DNA of 64,000 nt, from the NCBI RefSeq assembly GCF_022829605.1, contig NZ_JAKSYD010000100.1:124001-188000 (forward strand), in the 5' to 3' direction. The DNA comes from Methylobacterium sp. E-065. GTDB lineage: Bacteria; Pseudomonadota; Alphaproteobacteria; Rhizobiales; Beijerinckiaceae. A program made the translations under genes and the position numbers. Shown in pieces: positions 63,549 through 64,000 of this stretch; position 1 is the stretch's first letter, and every line of letters begins with the position of its first letter. The notes below the pieces were generated by a model. It was not told the origin of the DNA and did not search any database. It worked only from the letters and a program-made list of their open reading frames with translations.

Positions 63549-64000
63549 TCACCGTCATCCTCCGCCGCATCCTCACCATGGCGGCGACGCTACTGGTGAT
63601 TTCGGCGCTCGTCTTCATCATCATCAAGCTGCCGCCGGGCGATTATCTTTCCAACAGAATCATGGAATTGCGCGCCACCGGCGACGCGACTTCGGTGGCG
63701 AAGGCCGAATTGCTGATCCAGCAATACGGGCTCGATCGGCCGGTCTGGCAGCAGTACCTGATGTGGATCGGAGTCATGCCCGGTTCGGTGGGCTTCTCGG
63801 GGCTGCTCCAGGGCGATTGGGGCTGGTCGTTCGAGTACGACAAGCCGGTGGCGGACGTCGTCGGCGACGCCCTGTGGCTGACGCTGCTGATCAACCTGAC
63901 CGCGGTCGTGTTCGTCCACCTCGTGGCAATTCCGGCCGCGATCTACTCGGCAACGCACCGCAACACGTTCGGCGACGCGGTGGTGACCCTGCTGGGCTAT
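63545..64000 (+). CDS. ABC transporter permease, peptide-type, N-terminal fragment (cut by window edge)
   Basis: The first 152 codons of a DppB/YejB-type permease. The N-terminal helix (RRILTMAATLLVISALVFII) is followed by KLPPGDYLSNRI, the periplasmic loop AELLIQQYGLDRPVWQQYLM with the conserved YGLDRP, and GDWGWSFEYDKPVADVVGDAL leading to the second helix. The GTG start overlaps the binding-protein stop (GTGA). The rest of the gene and probably a second permease lie beyond the window. Confidence 0.92.
   Translation, partial: MITVILRRILTMAATLLVISALVFIIIKLPPGDYLSNRIMELRATGDATSVAKAELLIQQYGLDRPVWQQYLMWIGVMPGSVGFSGLLQGDWGWSFEYDKPVADVVGDALWLTLLINLTAVVFVHLVAIPAAIYSATHRNTFGDAVVTLLGY

Overview
The window is high-GC DNA with no tRNA, rRNA, CRISPR array or transposase that I could see. 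The gene set points to an alphaproteobacterial aerobic anoxygenic phototroph, most likely a Methylobacterium/Methylorubrum-type methylotroph of the Rhizobiales. The reasons are a puf–bch–crt photosynthesis cluster, an oxalate/formyl-CoA module, a PntAA/PntAB/PntB transhydrogenase with split alpha subunit, a HWE-type histidine kinase and a pyruvate phosphate dikinase. This assignment is an inference from gene content.

Layout. (1) 1–1132: start of a NitT/TauT-type ABC importer (permease cut by the window edge, then its binding protein). (2) 1313–8066: pterin carbinolamine dehydratase, a small secreted protein, and an RND efflux pump with two lipoprotein adaptors, divergent from a TetR regulator with a candidate operator. 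(3) 8075–12902: a translationally coupled MHYT-PAS kinase / CheY-like / receiver-HWE kinase operon, then two hypotheticals. (4) 13363–18935: oxalate-related block: frc, a formyl-THF-hydrolase-like formyltransferase, a class II aldolase, an OxlT-like antiporter and a GntR/FCD regulator; a short motif recurs in its promoters. oxc is not in the window. (5) 19274–28381: tiny membrane protein, HD-GYP protein, CAP lipoprotein, RecJ, pnt operon, small cytochrome-oxidase subunit IV-like protein, AarF/UbiB kinase. (6) 28467–29135: AbrB/Doc toxin–antitoxin pair whose toxin is frameshifted at an A8 run and which has a perfect 14-bp-arm operator. (7) 29159–40187: oligoendopeptidase F, orphan sigma-54 response regulator, two cell-wall enzymes, PPDK and small membrane proteins.

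(8) 40260–53871: photosynthesis cluster. bchC-X-Y-Z-pufQ-B-A-L-M-C reads as one leftward operon from a promoter overlapped by a TGT-N12-ACA (PpsR/CrtJ-type) box. crtE-crtF run leftward and crtD-crtC rightward from a second such box. These genes make bacteriochlorophyll a (BchX/Y/Z reductase, BchC dehydrogenase), spirilloxanthin/spheroidene-type carotenoids (CrtE/F/D/C), the LH1 antenna (PufB/A) and the reaction centre (PufL/M with tetrahaem PufC).

(9) 54032–64000: a tightly overlapping rightward operon (4–13 nt overlaps at every junction) with two COG4671-like/GT-B glycosyltransferases, a GT4 enzyme, a fused polysaccharide-deacetylase domain, a double ABC ATPase, a methyltransferase-like protein, a family 5 binding protein and a permease cut by the window edge. 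Two of its genes contain copies of a palindromic REP-like repeat that is translated in frame. I cannot name this pathway; it is the best candidate here for an undescribed glycan or glycopeptide system.
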